Below are positions 34,167 through 45,928 of a DNA stretch of 64,000 nucleotides, piece after piece. The notes below the pieces were generated by a model. The model was not told the DNA's origin. It ran no database searches and saw nothing but the letters and a program-made list of their open reading frames with translations. This stretch comes from Xenopus tropicalis (taxonomy: Eukaryota; Chordata; Amphibia; Anura; Pipidae): assembly GCF_000004195.4 (NCBI RefSeq), contig NC_030683.2, positions 1,486,620-1,550,619 of the forward strand. Reading direction: 5' to 3'. The first letter of the stretch is position 1, and every line of letters begins with the position of its first letter. The position numbers and the translations under genes are program-made.

Positions 34167-34828
34167 ACAATGTTGAAGGGCCATGATTCTGACATGGAGG
34201 AATAGAGGTACTTACATTTCTGCCTCTAATGCCACTTTTTATATTTACCCCACCAGGAAGCTGTACCCTAAAATAAAGTGTATCACACTTTTCTGAGCCC
34301 CCCGTAACCCCACAATAAGGTTCTGCATAATAGAGAAACTGTTGTACCAATAATTGTGCCTATAGAATAACCATGTGGCCCCCAGACTGCCCCCCCCCCC
34401 CCGTTGGCTGTAACCGCTGACATCATTACGCGCCGTTTATAAGGATATTTTGTAAAGAATGTTTGTGATTTTCATGTTATAAAGACGTTTATTATATTAT
34501 AGAAACCTGTTTGTACCACTGCATCTGTTTTGGGGTGAAACATTTACCTATGTTACATATTGGGGGGCTCACACCTTCGTGGCATTGCAGGGGCTTTTAT
34601 CCACTTGTTCTGAGCGATTTATCTTTGTCACCACTTGGGGGCAAAATCATTAATTCTATAGATTGTTACTCATTTTGCCCCCAAGACCCCCGGGGGGGGG
34701 GGTTCCTACCTTGGAAACAGATGAAACTAATTTGTTTTAACGTTTCAATATAAACTTTCATTGTGGGGAAATAGAGACAATTACTAAGAAATGCACCATA
34801 TTTATCAGATAATATAATTCTGGCTGGG
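34167..34828. other. intron 14 unique segment
   Basis: AT-rich, non-repetitive apart from C and G homopolymers. Nothing recognised. Confidence 0.5.
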
Positions 34829-35353
34829 GCAGGTAGGTAAGTAGGCAGGTATTTTGGTAGGTAGATAGGTAGACATGTAGGTAGGTAGAAAGACGTGTAG
34901 GTAGGCAGGTAGGTAAGTAAGTAGGCAGGTATGTTGGTAAGTAGATAGGTAAGCAGATAGGAATGTAGGTAGGCAGGCAGATAAGTAGGTCAGTAGATAG
35001 GCAGGTAGGTAGATAAGCATGTAGGTAGGTAGGCAGGCATGTTGGTAGGTAGGTAGATAGGCAGGCAGGTAGGTAGATAGGCATGTAAGTAGGTAGATAG
35101 GGATGTAGGTAGGTAGATAGGGATGTAGGTAGGCAGATAGGCATGTAGGTAGGCAGGTAGGTAGGTAGATAGGCATGTAGGTAGGTAGGTAGGCAGGCAC
35201 ATTGGTAGGTAGGCAGGCAGGTAGATAAGCATGTTGGTAGATAGGGATGTAGGTAGGTAGGTAGATAGGCATGTAGGTAGATAGGCAGGCAGGTAAGTAG
35301 GTGGGCAGGTATATAGATAGGCATATTGGTAGGCAGGTAAGTAGGTATGTAGG
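34829..35353 (+). repeat. GTAG/GATA-type minisatellite
   Basis: About 525 bp of GGTAGGTAGATAGGCAGGTA-like tetranucleotide repeats with GCATGTAG and GGGATGTAG interruptions in a loose 24-28 bp periodicity. Three reverse frames stay open as artefacts. Confidence 0.93.
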
Positions 35354-36014
35354 AGGGGGAACTTTCTCAGCAGGATCAGGGGTAACACAAACACACAGGG
35401 CAAAAACAAGAACATTTCTTTCTTGTGCCCTTTGTAGCTGTTTGGACCCAACACAGACCCAATGGCAAAGGTTTCCCTGCGATGAGACTGAGAGCTCGTA
35501 GGGTCGGGCTGAGAGGAACCGTCTGTCTTTTTGGCTGCAGAACGGATGTCTCTCTGTTCCAAACACAAGGGAAAGATTCTGCCACCAGAGGGCGCCCTCT
35601 GCCTTCTCTTCCCTCAGACCTTATTGATGGAGCAGGAGGAGATATGGGGGGGGCTCTTGGCTCACAAATGCTGAATTATTTGAGAATATTTATAGCGAAA
35701 TAACCACAAATGTCTGGTTAGATATAAATTCCCGATGTCTCCCAGCAATAAAATACATTCTCGTTACCGGAGTAGAATTCATACTCTTTGCTCCAGAACG
35801 GAGAATGTACCTGAGCCTGTTGCCCTTCTGGTGCTGCTGACTTGCATTTCCCACAATTCCCTACTACAGTCAGTCTCTTATAGAATCCTGATATAAAGAT
35901 GAATGATTTCCAGTGTTACTGTTTGTAGATACTGATGAGTAAATTGAATATATGAAATGTATCGGTAATTTAGCCATAATTATTGCAACAAATATTGCAC
36001 AAGCTAAGTCTCTA
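35354..36014. other. intron 14 unique segment
   Basis: Non-repetitive. Nothing recognised. Confidence 0.5.
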
Positions 36015-37150
36015 GAAACTCTTGTAGCTAACCACCGAGACACGCCTAGAACACAGCTGATGACAGACCTAGAACACCCTAGCTCCCCACAAATGACAGC
36101 TTTAGAATACTGATGAAAACCCCTGATAACTAACCTAGAACCCCACTGACAACAGACCTAAACATTGCTTATGAAAAACTCAGGCTCATGAACACTCTAG
36201 ACCACAACTTAGGGCACAGCGAGTTATAAACCTAGAACATTACTCATGAACCCTCTAGACCACTACTGGTGACAAATTTAAAACACAGAATTAACGGCAA
36301 ACCTAGAACATTACTGATGACACACCTAGAAAACCACTGATGACAAATACCCTTGTTTATCACACACCTAGTACATCACTGATGATAATCTCAATATCAT
36401 GACACATTTTTGAAGAACGTTACTGGGGACAATCTAGAAGGCTGTGGATAACCTTTTCATGAGCACTTTAGACTGCTACTGGGGACAAATTCAGAACACT
36501 ATTAATGACAAACCATTACTGATGACAAACCTAGAAAACTACTGATGACAAATATCCTTGTTTATTATACACCTAGAACATCACTGATGATAAACTCACC
36601 ATGATGACACATTTTGAACACAGTTTGTTTTACAAACTCAGAACATTACTGAGGACAACCTAGCAACACCATGGATGACCTAGAACACTACTTTTTACTA
36701 GGGATGCACCGAATCCCAGATTCGGTTTGGGATTCGGGCCGAATCCAGCCTTTTTTTGATGGATTCGGTTTGGGCTGAATCCACGGTCCCTGCCGAACCG
36801 AATCCGAATCCCAATTAGCATAAATTAGCATATGCTAATTAACATTCGGAAAGGGTTAAAATTTGGGCGGGATTTTTAACGAACCGATTCGGATTCGGAT
36901 CGTGGTTTGGCAGAATCCTTCAGGGTGGGTTCGGGAACCCCCAAAAAAGGGGATTCGGTGCATCCCTACTTTTTACACATTTAGGACACTGTTGATGGCA
37001 AAGCTAGAACACTCCTGAATACCTGGGTCACTGATAATTACAAACCTGGGCACTACTGATGACAAACGTAGCTCATTTACAGATGACACACCTAGAACAT
37101 CACTGAGAACACACAAAAATACTAAAGCACCACTGATGGCAAACACATGA
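36015..37150 (+). repeat. old degenerate ~23-bp minisatellite, interrupted by the hAT MITE
   Basis: Diverged units built on ACTGATGACAAACCTAGAAC and variants (GATGACACACCTAGAACATC) run from about 36040 to 37145 on both sides of the MITE. Higher divergence than the other arrays marks it as older. Confidence 0.8.
36699..36968. mobile_element. hAT-type MITE, 270 bp, complete with TSD
   Basis: The ends are 19-bp terminal inverted repeats (TAGGGATGCACCGAATCCC and its reverse complement). The element is flanked by a perfect 8-bp target-site duplication CTTTTTAC at 36691-36698 and 36969-36976. An 8-bp TSD with TAG-type ends identifies the hAT superfamily. The interior is AT-rich with internal inverted motifs (GGATTCGG) and has no transposase, so it is non-autonomous. 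It interrupts a degenerate minisatellite in intron 14. Confidence 0.92.
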
Positions 37151-37946
37151 TTTGGGTTATATTGACTCCATGTAACAAGCAGAGGGGATTTTATATGAAT
37201 CAAGAATGTGCAAATAAATGGTATTATTGGGTTTAGCGGCTGTAGACCCCCTGCATAGGGTTCCCCCTTTATTCCGGCACAATATGTGTAGAGCGGGGGG
37301 AGCAGCAGAGAGGAGCAGTTTATCCGCGATGCAGAGTGGATGCGAGGGCTCCAGCTGGAGCAGCAGATGCAGTGGCACTTAGAAGAACATGCGAGTTCTG
37401 CAGGGAGCCAATTGAGCAGAGAAGTAGAAGATGCAGATATTGCGCTGAGTGCGGCGGCCGGTGCCGGCGGGTTGGGCTAATAAGAAGCCGCCGAATATTA
37501 AATCTCTCGTTCCATAAACGTCGGAGCAGATGCCGTCTCTCTCTATAGAAATGCGGTCACTGAGGGTCTCGGGCGCCGAGAGAAGGAAGAAATCTGTTTG
37601 CTGCAGAGGCTGCTGGGAAATCCGCAAGGGCCCCTCCCTCGCCGGCCCCTCTGCCCCCCCCTTGGGGTAATAAGATTCCCAATTTCATAAAAATGTAATA
37701 AAATCTGTGAATATTTACAGGCGGCGAAGTTATTGGCTTTCTGAACCCATTTAGTACCTAGGTCTCGGCTTTAGGGCCCTCCAGGCATTTACTGTGTGTT
37801 TGTGTAACTGCACCTACAGGGGTTAATGGGAAGTAGGAACAGTTATGTGTCCCCCCTGCAACTGCCCCCATAAGTAATTCAGTACCCAGAAATTACTGAT
37901 TGGCAAATAGAACAGTCACAGAATCTATGGGTTCCGTGTGGGGCAG
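37151..37946. other. intron 14 unique segment
   Basis: Unique, GC-rich between 37330 and 37650. No coding evidence beyond short chance ORFs. Confidence 0.5.
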
Positions 37947-39031
37947 ACAAGATGGAGACAGTAGGGCAAGATGGAGACAGTAGGGCAAGATGGGGACAGT
38001 AGGGCAAGATGGAGACAGTAGGGCAAGATGGAGACAGTAGGACAAGATGGAGACAGTAGGACAAGATGGGGACAGTAGGGCAAGATGGAGACAGTAGGAC
38101 AAGATGGAGACAGTAGGACAAGATGGAGACAGTAGGACAAGATGGAGACAGTAGGACAAGATGGAGACAGTAGGGCAAGATGGGGACAGTAGGACAAGAT
38201 GGAGGCAGTAGGGCAAGCTGGAAACAGTAGGGCAAGATGGAGACAGTAGGGCAAGATGGACACAGTAGGGCAAGATGGACACAGTAGGGCAAGATGGAGA
38301 CAGTAGGGCAAGATGGAAACAGTAGGACAAGATGGGGACAGTAGGACAAGATGGAGGCAGTATGCAAGATGGGGACAGTAGAACTAGATGGGGACAGTAG
38401 GACAAGATGGAAACAGTAGGGCAAGATGGGAACAGTAGGGCAAGATGGAGACAGTAGGGCAAGATGGACACAGTAGGGCAAGATGGACACAGTAGGGCAA
38501 GATGGGGACAGTAGGACAAGATGGAGACAGTAGGGCAAGATGGAGACAGTAGGACAAGATGGAGACAGTAGGGCAAGATGGGGACAGTAGGGCAAGATGG
38601 AGACAGTAGGGCAAGATGGACACAGTAGGGCAAGATGGGGACAGTAGGACAAGATGGACACAGTAGGGCAAGATGGACACAGTAGGGCAAGATGGGGACA
38701 GTAGGGCAAGATGGAGACAGTAGGGCAAGATGGACACAGTAGGGCAAGATGGGGACAGTAGGACAAGATGGAGACAGTAGGGCAAGATGGAGACAGTAGG
38801 ACAAGATGGAGACAGTAGGGCAAGATGGGGACAGTAGGGCAAGATGGGGACAGTAGGGCAAGATGGAGACAGTAGGGCAAGATGGGGACAGTAGGACAAG
38901 ATGGAGACAGTAGGGCAAGATGGGGACAGTAGGGCAAGATGGAGACAGTAGGACAAGATGGAGACAGTAGGGAATGATGGAGACAGTAGGGAATGATGGA
39001 GATAAGAAGACAAGATGAAGACAACAGGGCA
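37947..39031 (+). repeat. 19-bp satellite, array 5 (forward)
   Basis: About 57 copies of CAAGATGGAGACAGTAGGG in intron 14. A GGACACAG variant recurs regularly, often as GGCAAGATGGACACAGTAGG pairs. It ends about 280 nt before the transmembrane exon. Confidence 0.97.
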
Positions 39032-39309
39032 ATAATAATTTGTATTGTTATTATCCAATCAGTGGGCTTATAGGAGTACAGAGTGCATTTGAGTGACAGC
39101 TGAAGGGCACTAAGCAAGATGGCGCCAGGGAAATGGGCTGTAACTATGGGATAGAGTGCATGGTAAGGGATTGTTGGGTCGGAGTGTATAGTAAGGTTGA
39201 AGGCCGTTGGGTAGTCTCATATTATTTGTAGAGCTGTAGGTGTGAGTGTAAATAATAGGGCAGGTCTCTCCTACAGGAATAAATAATCGTAAGCTCCTTT
39301 GCCTTGCAG

Positions 39310-39415
39310 CTCCATTGGCGGACCCGTCTCCCAGTCACAGTGGCTCTGCAATGCTGATGCTCTTGTCCGTGGTCTTTGTGGGACTGGCCGTCTTTGTCAT
39401 CTATAAGTTCAAAAG
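39310..39415 (+). CDS. sorcs1: sorcs1 exon 15 of window (transmembrane helix)
   Basis: Acceptor TTTGCCTTGCAG, donor GTAATTA. It encodes PLADPSPSHSGS, then the helix AMLMLLSVVFVGLAVFVIY, then KFK and a split Arg (AG|G). The helix followed by basic residues fits a type I protein with its C-terminus in the cytosol. Reading on into the intron gives FKR and an immediate stop (TAA at 39417-39419), so retention would yield an almost tail-less receptor. Confidence 0.96.
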
Positions 39416-39496
39416 GTAATTATTGCCCCCCCGCAGCCTCCCGTTGCCCCCTCGTGCCCCTCCCGCCGCAGTGACGGTCTCTGTTGATGTTTTTAG

Positions 39497-39633
39497 GAAA
39501 ATCCCCGGAATTAATGTTTATGCACAGATGCAGAATGAGACAGAGCGAGAGGCGGTCACTCCAGGCAGTGACAACGTGTCTCCTACTGACCCTCAAACTC
39601 AGCCGCTGGGCAAGTTGGAAACACAGCCCCTAG
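39497..39633 (+). CDS. sorcs1: sorcs1 exon 16 of window (cytoplasmic tail)
   Basis: Acceptor GATGTTTTTAG, donor GTAAATA, after an 81-nt intron. It encodes KIPGINVYAQMQNETEREAV, then TPGSDNVSPTDPQTQ and PLGKLETQPL, and leaves one nt. YAQM fits the YxxPhi endocytic sorting signal, and the following acidic stretch is typical of the family. If the donor is not used, translation continues Gly-Lys-stop (TAA at 39639-39641), giving a short alternative tail. If it is used, the next codon is Gly and leads to the last exon. Confidence 0.93.
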
Positions 39634-39641
39634 GTAAATAA

Positions 39642-40180
39642 TAACCTCAGTAACTAGTCCTGCTTGGCTGGGCAGGACCCCCAGTGACTAGTCTTAACCG
39701 TCTCAACCACTCTGGGCACTTTGCATAATGACCCCCTTCTTTTCTGCTCCTCCCTCTGCTCTTCTTGCCCCGCCCTCACCGTCACTAACACCAAATACTC
39801 AGGGACCCAGAATTCCAGGTACCAGAACCCAAAGCTCTATGTATTATATGTATTAAGTTCCAGCAACCCGCCCTTACTGTCTCCTTCCTAATTTATGCCC
39901 AGTTTGGGGCATCTCCTACAGCTCAATCACTCACAGTTGCCCCCTGCTGGTTATTAACTGGCCTGGATACTGGTTATTAATAGCAAATAACACTGTTCCA
40001 ATGAAAGTAGGAGGTTCCAACCATAACTTCACTGCTTGGCATTCCCAGTTGTCTTGGTATCTGATACTTTAACCAAAGAACGTGTTATAGGCCAAGCGGC
40101 CATTTAGCCTTGTCTGTGTGTAGTGCTAGCGGCAAAAAAAATTTTGTGTTCAGCTTTATAAGGTAGGTATTGGGCAAAAA
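39642..40180. other. start of intron 16
   Basis: Unique sequence downstream of the potential read-through stop. It would be the 3' UTR of a short-tail isoform if the donor at 39634 is skipped. Confidence 0.4.
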
Positions 40181-40692
40181 AGGGCAAGATGATGATTACA
40201 GTAGGGCAAGATGGAGACAGTAGGGCAAGATGGAGACAGTAGGACAAGATGGAGACAGTAGGGCAAGATGGAGACAGTAGGACAAGATGGAGTCAGTAGG
40301 GCAAGATGGAGACAGCAGGACAAGATGGAGACAGTAGGGCAAGATGGAGACAGTAGGACAAGATGGAGACAGTAGGGCAAGATGGGGACAGTAGGGCAAG
40401 ATGGGGACAGAAGGACAAGATGGGGACAGTAGGACAAGATGGGGACATTAGGGCAAGATGGGGACAGTAGGACAAGATGGGGACAGTAGGGCAAGATGGG
40501 GACAGTAGGACAAGATGGGGACAGTAGGGCAAGATGGAGACAGTTGGACAAGATGGAGACAGTAGGACAAGATGGGGACAGTAGGGCAAGATGGAGACAG
40601 TAGGGCAAGATGGAGACAGTAGGACAAGATGAAGACAGTAGGACAAGATGGGGACAGTAGGGCAAGATGGGGACAGTAGGGCAAGATGGGGA
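40181..40692 (+). repeat. 19-bp satellite, array 6 (forward)
   Basis: About 27 copies in intron 16, rich in the GATGGGGACAG and GGACAAG variants. Confidence 0.96.
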
Positions 40693-42042
40693 CAGTGAAC
40701 AATGAAGACCTTAGGGTAAAATGACACTGACACCAATATAGAGAGACACTGTCAGTAGGGTTGGGCACAACCATCAGAACAAGACGTCAGACACCCCACT
40801 GACCAGACATCCGACGCAGTGACAGTTGGACAGGAGACAGTTGCTATGGACAGATGGGCATTTAAACATAATTACAACAATTAGCCTTGGAATCTGCTTT
40901 TTGGTTGCCTGGGTTACAAGAATCAGTTTGTATTTTGTGTTGGAAAGAGGCAGAACAAGAAAATAAACAATGATTATAGTGCGGAACCTCTGCTTCCCGA
41001 GAAGCAGAACTTCCTATGGGGGGTCCAAACTCGAGCAGCTTCCCTGGGCACGGCCCTCGCTCAGTACCAACAGGATTGGCGAATACTAACTGGGTTACTC
41101 TCCCTCAGTACTTGGGGAATGGAGTTATTGAGCACCTAATGGACCACAGCTCCCAGCATGCTTTAGGGCTAATGTCACACTTGGCTTTTCTGAACCTCCA
41201 TTACTGAGCATTGGAGTGAAACTCACCTTTCCCCGGGCCCCACTCGGCCTCACTGGTACCTGGGGCAGGTGAGAGGGATTGTGGGAAATAGAGGCCCCCG
41301 ACTATAAGGCACTTACTGTAACGACACATTTAGTTGACTCTGCATCAGTGATGACTTAGTGCTGAGATGTGTAGTTCAGCCGGCGGCCGGAGGGAATTGG
41401 AAGCCCCACTAACATTACATCTGGGGGGGCGCAACCAATAATAATATCAGCATTATTGCCCCCGTTAGTAACGACCCTTCCCAGGACACGTGAGGGGGAA
41501 TGGGAGACTCAGCACCACGGACAGCAGCCAATTTCCATTTCAGAGACATCTCAGCGAGACATCCGCGTGTGTCTCGGGTCGGATTCCCATAAACACCGCG
41601 CTGATCAGTAACTTGTTGTACAAACCCACGGCGCCGGCGGATCAAAGGAACCGTCACGGGCATTTCTAACCCTTTATTAATCCCATTAGGCCTCAATACA
41701 CAGAGCCGGCCCCGGGGAGGCTGAACGTGCCTCTTGGTGTTTGTGCGGCGGAGTCGCTACAGTAACGGGCGGAATGATTGGGGTACAGGGATAATGGCTG
41801 TTACATATGGGGGCCCAAGGGCATCAGCAGAGGGGCAACCCCAGATGGAGGCAACCTTTGTAAATAGCTTTTTCCTTGCATCTACTCAGGCATTTGCCCT
41901 AAAATCATCATCCAGATTCTTCCAAATTATACCCCCTGGCCAGGGCAGCTCTGCACTGTACCCCTCATCCCTCTCCTGCCCAAGGGTGGCCAACTCACTG
42001 GAATGTTATTTTACAAGGAGTCTGGCAGAACATGTCACCTAA
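40693..42042. other. intron 16 unique segment
   Basis: Unique. An SBS-like CACAGCTCCCAGCATGC lies at 41145-41161. No exon seen. Confidence 0.5.
40962..40967 (+). promoter_or_regulatory. candidate intronic poly(A) signal for short-tail isoform
   Basis: This AATAAA is the first I noticed after the exon-16 read-through stop (39641), about 1.3 kb downstream and past a 19-bp satellite array. It could terminate a transcript ending in the Gly-Lys-stop tail. Hexamers are common by chance, so this is weak. Confidence 0.25.
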
Positions 42043-42922
42043 ATAGGGCAAGATGGAGACAGTGGGGCAAGATGGAGACAGTGGGGCAAGATGGAGACAG
42101 TAGGGCAAGATGGAGACAGTAGGGCAAGATGGAGACAGTAGGGCAAGATGGAGACAGTAGGACAAGATGGAGACAGTAGGGCAAGATGGAGACAGTGGGG
42201 CAAGATGGAGACAGTAGGGCAAGATGGAGACAGTAGGGCAAGATGGAGACAGTAGGGCAAGATGGAGACAGTAGGGCAAGATAGAGACAGTAGGGCAAGA
42301 TAGAGACAGTAGGGCAAGATGGAGACAGTAGGACAAGATGGAGACAGTAGGGCAAGATGGACATAGTAGGATAACATGGAGACAGTAGGGCAAGATGGAG
42401 ACAGTAGGGCAAGATGGAGACAGTAGGGCAAGATGGAGACAGTAGGGCAAGATGGAGATAGTAGGGCAAGATGGGGACAGTAGGGCAAGATGGAGACAGT
42501 AGGGCAAGATGGAGACAGTAGGACAAGATGGAGACAGTACGGCAAGATGGAGGCAGTAGGGCAAGATGGAGATAGTAGGGCAAGATGGAGACAGTAGGGC
42601 AAGATGGAGACAGTAGGGCAAGATGGAGATAGTAGGGCAAGATGGAGACAGTAGGGCAAGATGGAGACAGTAGGGCAAGATGGAGACAGTAGGGCAAGAT
42701 GGAGACAGTAGGGCAAGATGGAGACAGTAGGGCAAGATGGAGACAGTAGGGCAAGATGGAGACAGTAGGGCAAGATGGAGACAGTAGGGCAAGATGGAGA
42801 CAGTAGGGCAAGATGGAGACAGTAGGGCAAGATGGAGACAGTAGGGCAAGATGGAGACAGTAGGGCAAGATGGAGACAGTAAGGCAAGATAGAGATAGCA
42901 GGATGAGATGGAGACAGTAGGG
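42043..42922 (+). repeat. 19-bp satellite, array 7 (forward)
   Basis: About 46 very homogeneous copies in intron 16, with GATAG variants. Confidence 0.97.
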
Positions 42923-44087
42923 TGTCTCCTTACTGCTGAGATAGAAAGAACATGGGGTGATATGACCTGATCTTGATAATAGTACCGATAGGGCTTCCAG
43001 TATTTAAACATACCCTCTGCATGGGCAAAGTTCCTACAAAGGAACTGAGAGTAGATACAGTTGTGAGTAGATGCTACAGTGCAATGGGGATTATACCCTC
43101 ATAGTAGATCCTACAAAGTAACTGAGAGAAGATACACAGTAGACCCGACCCTAGAAGAAAATGTTGACTTTCCCATACTCAGTAGGATCTTTATTGAAGC
43201 AGTGGGACCGTATTTTGGCCGCTATTGCTAGAGTGTAACCTTCCCCCATTATTCTAAGCGCCACATAATGAGAATGAGCTTCTTGTCGTTAGTGAGGGGG
43301 GGCCGGACAATTAATATCCTCTCCCCTCGGCGCTTTCCCATCTGTTGGACTTTGCCGGTGATGAATACCGAGGCCGACTCCAGTCTGTAACAGGGAAGGG
43401 GCTCGGGATTGTGGGATAATCGGCTGCTGTAACCGCGACTCAGACGCCCCCATGGGAAGCCTCAACCAATGAAGCGGCGAGAGGATCACTGGGAATCCTG
43501 GGTCGTTAGAAATAGCCTTGACTTTCCTACACAAACAGCTGTTTCATTATATCCACCCCCTGCGACTGCTCTGAGTACCGAGTGGGAGACCCCTCTCCTG
43601 CCCCGAGACCCCTCTCCTGCCCCGAGACCTTCCCATTGGTGGGCGGAATTACAATATTGTGTTTAAGCCATTAGCTGTAAGCGCGGGGCACATTGCCGGG
43701 GCACGGGGGGCAACGCTCGGCACATGAGAGACTGGGAGAAACGTGGAGCCAACGACATTGAGAAATGAGTCATTAAGTAATTGCTCCGACCTTCATTAGT
43801 AACAGAACGCTCACGTATATACATTCATTCCTATTGTGTCTCTTGTGATCCGGCTGCTCCGAGGAATTATCTGTTCCTTCTACAGAATGAGACACATCAG
43901 GGGGTTTAATTCTGTTTGACCGCTTGTTATTAAAACCGGAACGGGGAGTGATGTCTGAGTGATGCGCCCGTTGTGCGGCAGGGGCAGGACTGGCTTATTG
44001 TAGGGTAGTTTCCCAGGGCCTCATACATAGTAGGACTCTGCAGGGCAGAAAGAAGACACGGGAAAGCAGGTATAGTGGGTCAGGGTG
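42923..44087. other. intron 16 unique segment
   Basis: Unique. A short tandem duplicate CTCTCCTGCCCCGAGACC occurs near 43592-43627. Nothing else recognised. Confidence 0.5.
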
Positions 44088-45928
44088 GTAATAGTAGGGC
44101 AAGATGGCATCAGGGCAACATGGAGACTGTAGGAGAAGATGGTAACAGTAGGGCAAGATGGGGACAGTAGGGCAAGATGGGGACAGTAGGGCAAGATAGT
44201 GGCAGCAGAGTCACATGTAGGTGTAGGCACAGTGGGGCAAGATGGAAGGCAGGATGGAGGCAGTAGGGCAAGATGGAGACAGTAGGGCAAGATGGAGACA
44301 GTAGGGCAAGATGGAGACAGTAGGGCAAGATGGAGACAGTAGGGCAAGATGGAGACAGTAGGGCAAGATTGAGACAGTAGAGCAAGACGGAGACAGTAAG
44401 ACAAGATGGAGGCAGTAGGGCAAGATGGAGACAGTAGGACAAGATGGGGACACTAGGGCAAGATGGAGACTGTAGGGCAAGAGGGAGACAATAGTGGGGC
44501 AAGATGGAAGGCAGGATGGAGGCAGTAGGGCAAGATGGAGACAGTAGGGCAAGATGGAGACAGTAGGGCAAGATTGAGACAGTAGAGCAAGACGGAGACA
44601 GTAAGACAAGATGGAGGCAGTAGGGCAAGATGGAGACAGTAGGACAAGATGGGGACACTAGGGCAAGATGGAGACTGTAGGGCAAGAGGGAGACAATAGG
44701 GCAAGATGGAGACAGTAGGACAAGATTGAGACAGTAGGGCAAGATGGAGACAGTAGGACAAGATGGAGACAGTAGGGCAAGATGGAGACAGTAGGACAAG
44801 GTGGAGACAGTAGGGCAAGATGGAGACAGTAGGGCAAGATTGAGACAGTAGGACAAGGTGGAGACAGTAGGGCAAGATGGAGACAGTAGGGCAAGATTGA
44901 GACAGTAGGGCAAGATGGAGACAGTAGGGCAAGATGGAGACAGTAGGGCAAGATGGAGACAGTAGGACAAGATGGAGACTGTAGGGCAAGATGGAGACAG
45001 TAGGGCAAGATGGAGACAGTAGGACAAGATGGAGACAGTAGGACAAGATGGAGACAGTAGGACAAGATGGAGACTGTAGGGCAAGATGGAGACAGTAGGA
45101 CAAGATGGAGACTGTAGGGCAAGATGGAGACAGTAGGGCAAGATGGAGACTGTAGGGCAAGATGGAGACAGTAGGACAAGATGGAGACTGTAGGGCAAGA
45201 TGGAGACAGTAGGGCAAGATGGAGACAGTAGGGCAACATGGAGACAGTAGGGCAAGATGGAGACAGTAGGACAAGATGGAGACAGTAGGGCAAGATGGAG
45301 ACAGTAGGGCAAGATGGAGACTGTAGGGCAAGATGGAGACAGTAGGGCAAGATGGAGACAGTAGGGCAAGATGGGGACAGTAGGGCAAGATGGAGACAGT
45401 AGGGCAAGATGGAGACAGTAGGGCAAGATGGGGACAGTAGGGCAAGATGGAGACAGTAGGGCAAGATGGAGACAGTAGGGCAAGATGGAGACAGTTGGAC
45501 AAGATGGGGACAGTAGGGCAAGATGGAGACAGTAGGGCAAGATGGAGACAGTAGGGCAAGATGGAGACAGTAGGGCAAGATTGAGACAGTAGAGCAAGAC
45601 GGAGACAGTAAGACAAGACGGAGGCAGTAGGACAAGATGGAGACAGTAGGACAAGATTGAGACAGTAGGACAAGATTGAGACAGTAGGACAAGATTGAGA
45701 CAGTAGGACAAGATTGAGACAGTAGGACAAGATGGAGACAGTAGGACAAGATGGAGACAGTAAGGCAAGATGGAGACAGTAGGACAAGATGGAGACAGTA
45801 AGGCAAGATGGAGACAGTAGGACAAGATGGGGACAGTAGGGCAAGATGGGGACAGTAGGACAAGATGGAGACAGTAGGACAAGATGGGGACAGTAGGACA
45901 AGATGGAGACAGTAGGACAAGATGGAGT
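44088..45928 (+). repeat. 19-bp satellite, array 8 (forward) with ~265-bp higher-order unit
   Basis: About 97 copies in intron 16. A block marked by GGGGCAAGATGGAAGGCAGG and AGCAAGACGGAGACAGTAAG occurs at about 44232 and again at about 44497, so a segment of about 265 nt (near 14 x 19) was duplicated. A third diverged relic of the AGACGG part lies near 45592. Confidence 0.97.

Noticed and set aside
32124..34205. Forward ORFs of 579-655 codons
   Set aside because: Translation of the stop-free strand of the 19-bp satellite. Same explanation for the ORFs over arrays 1, 3, 5-8, 9, 10 and 11.
37336..37548. 70-codon Arg/Cys-rich ORF
   Set aside because: Short chance ORF in GC-rich intronic DNA with no family match or splice context.
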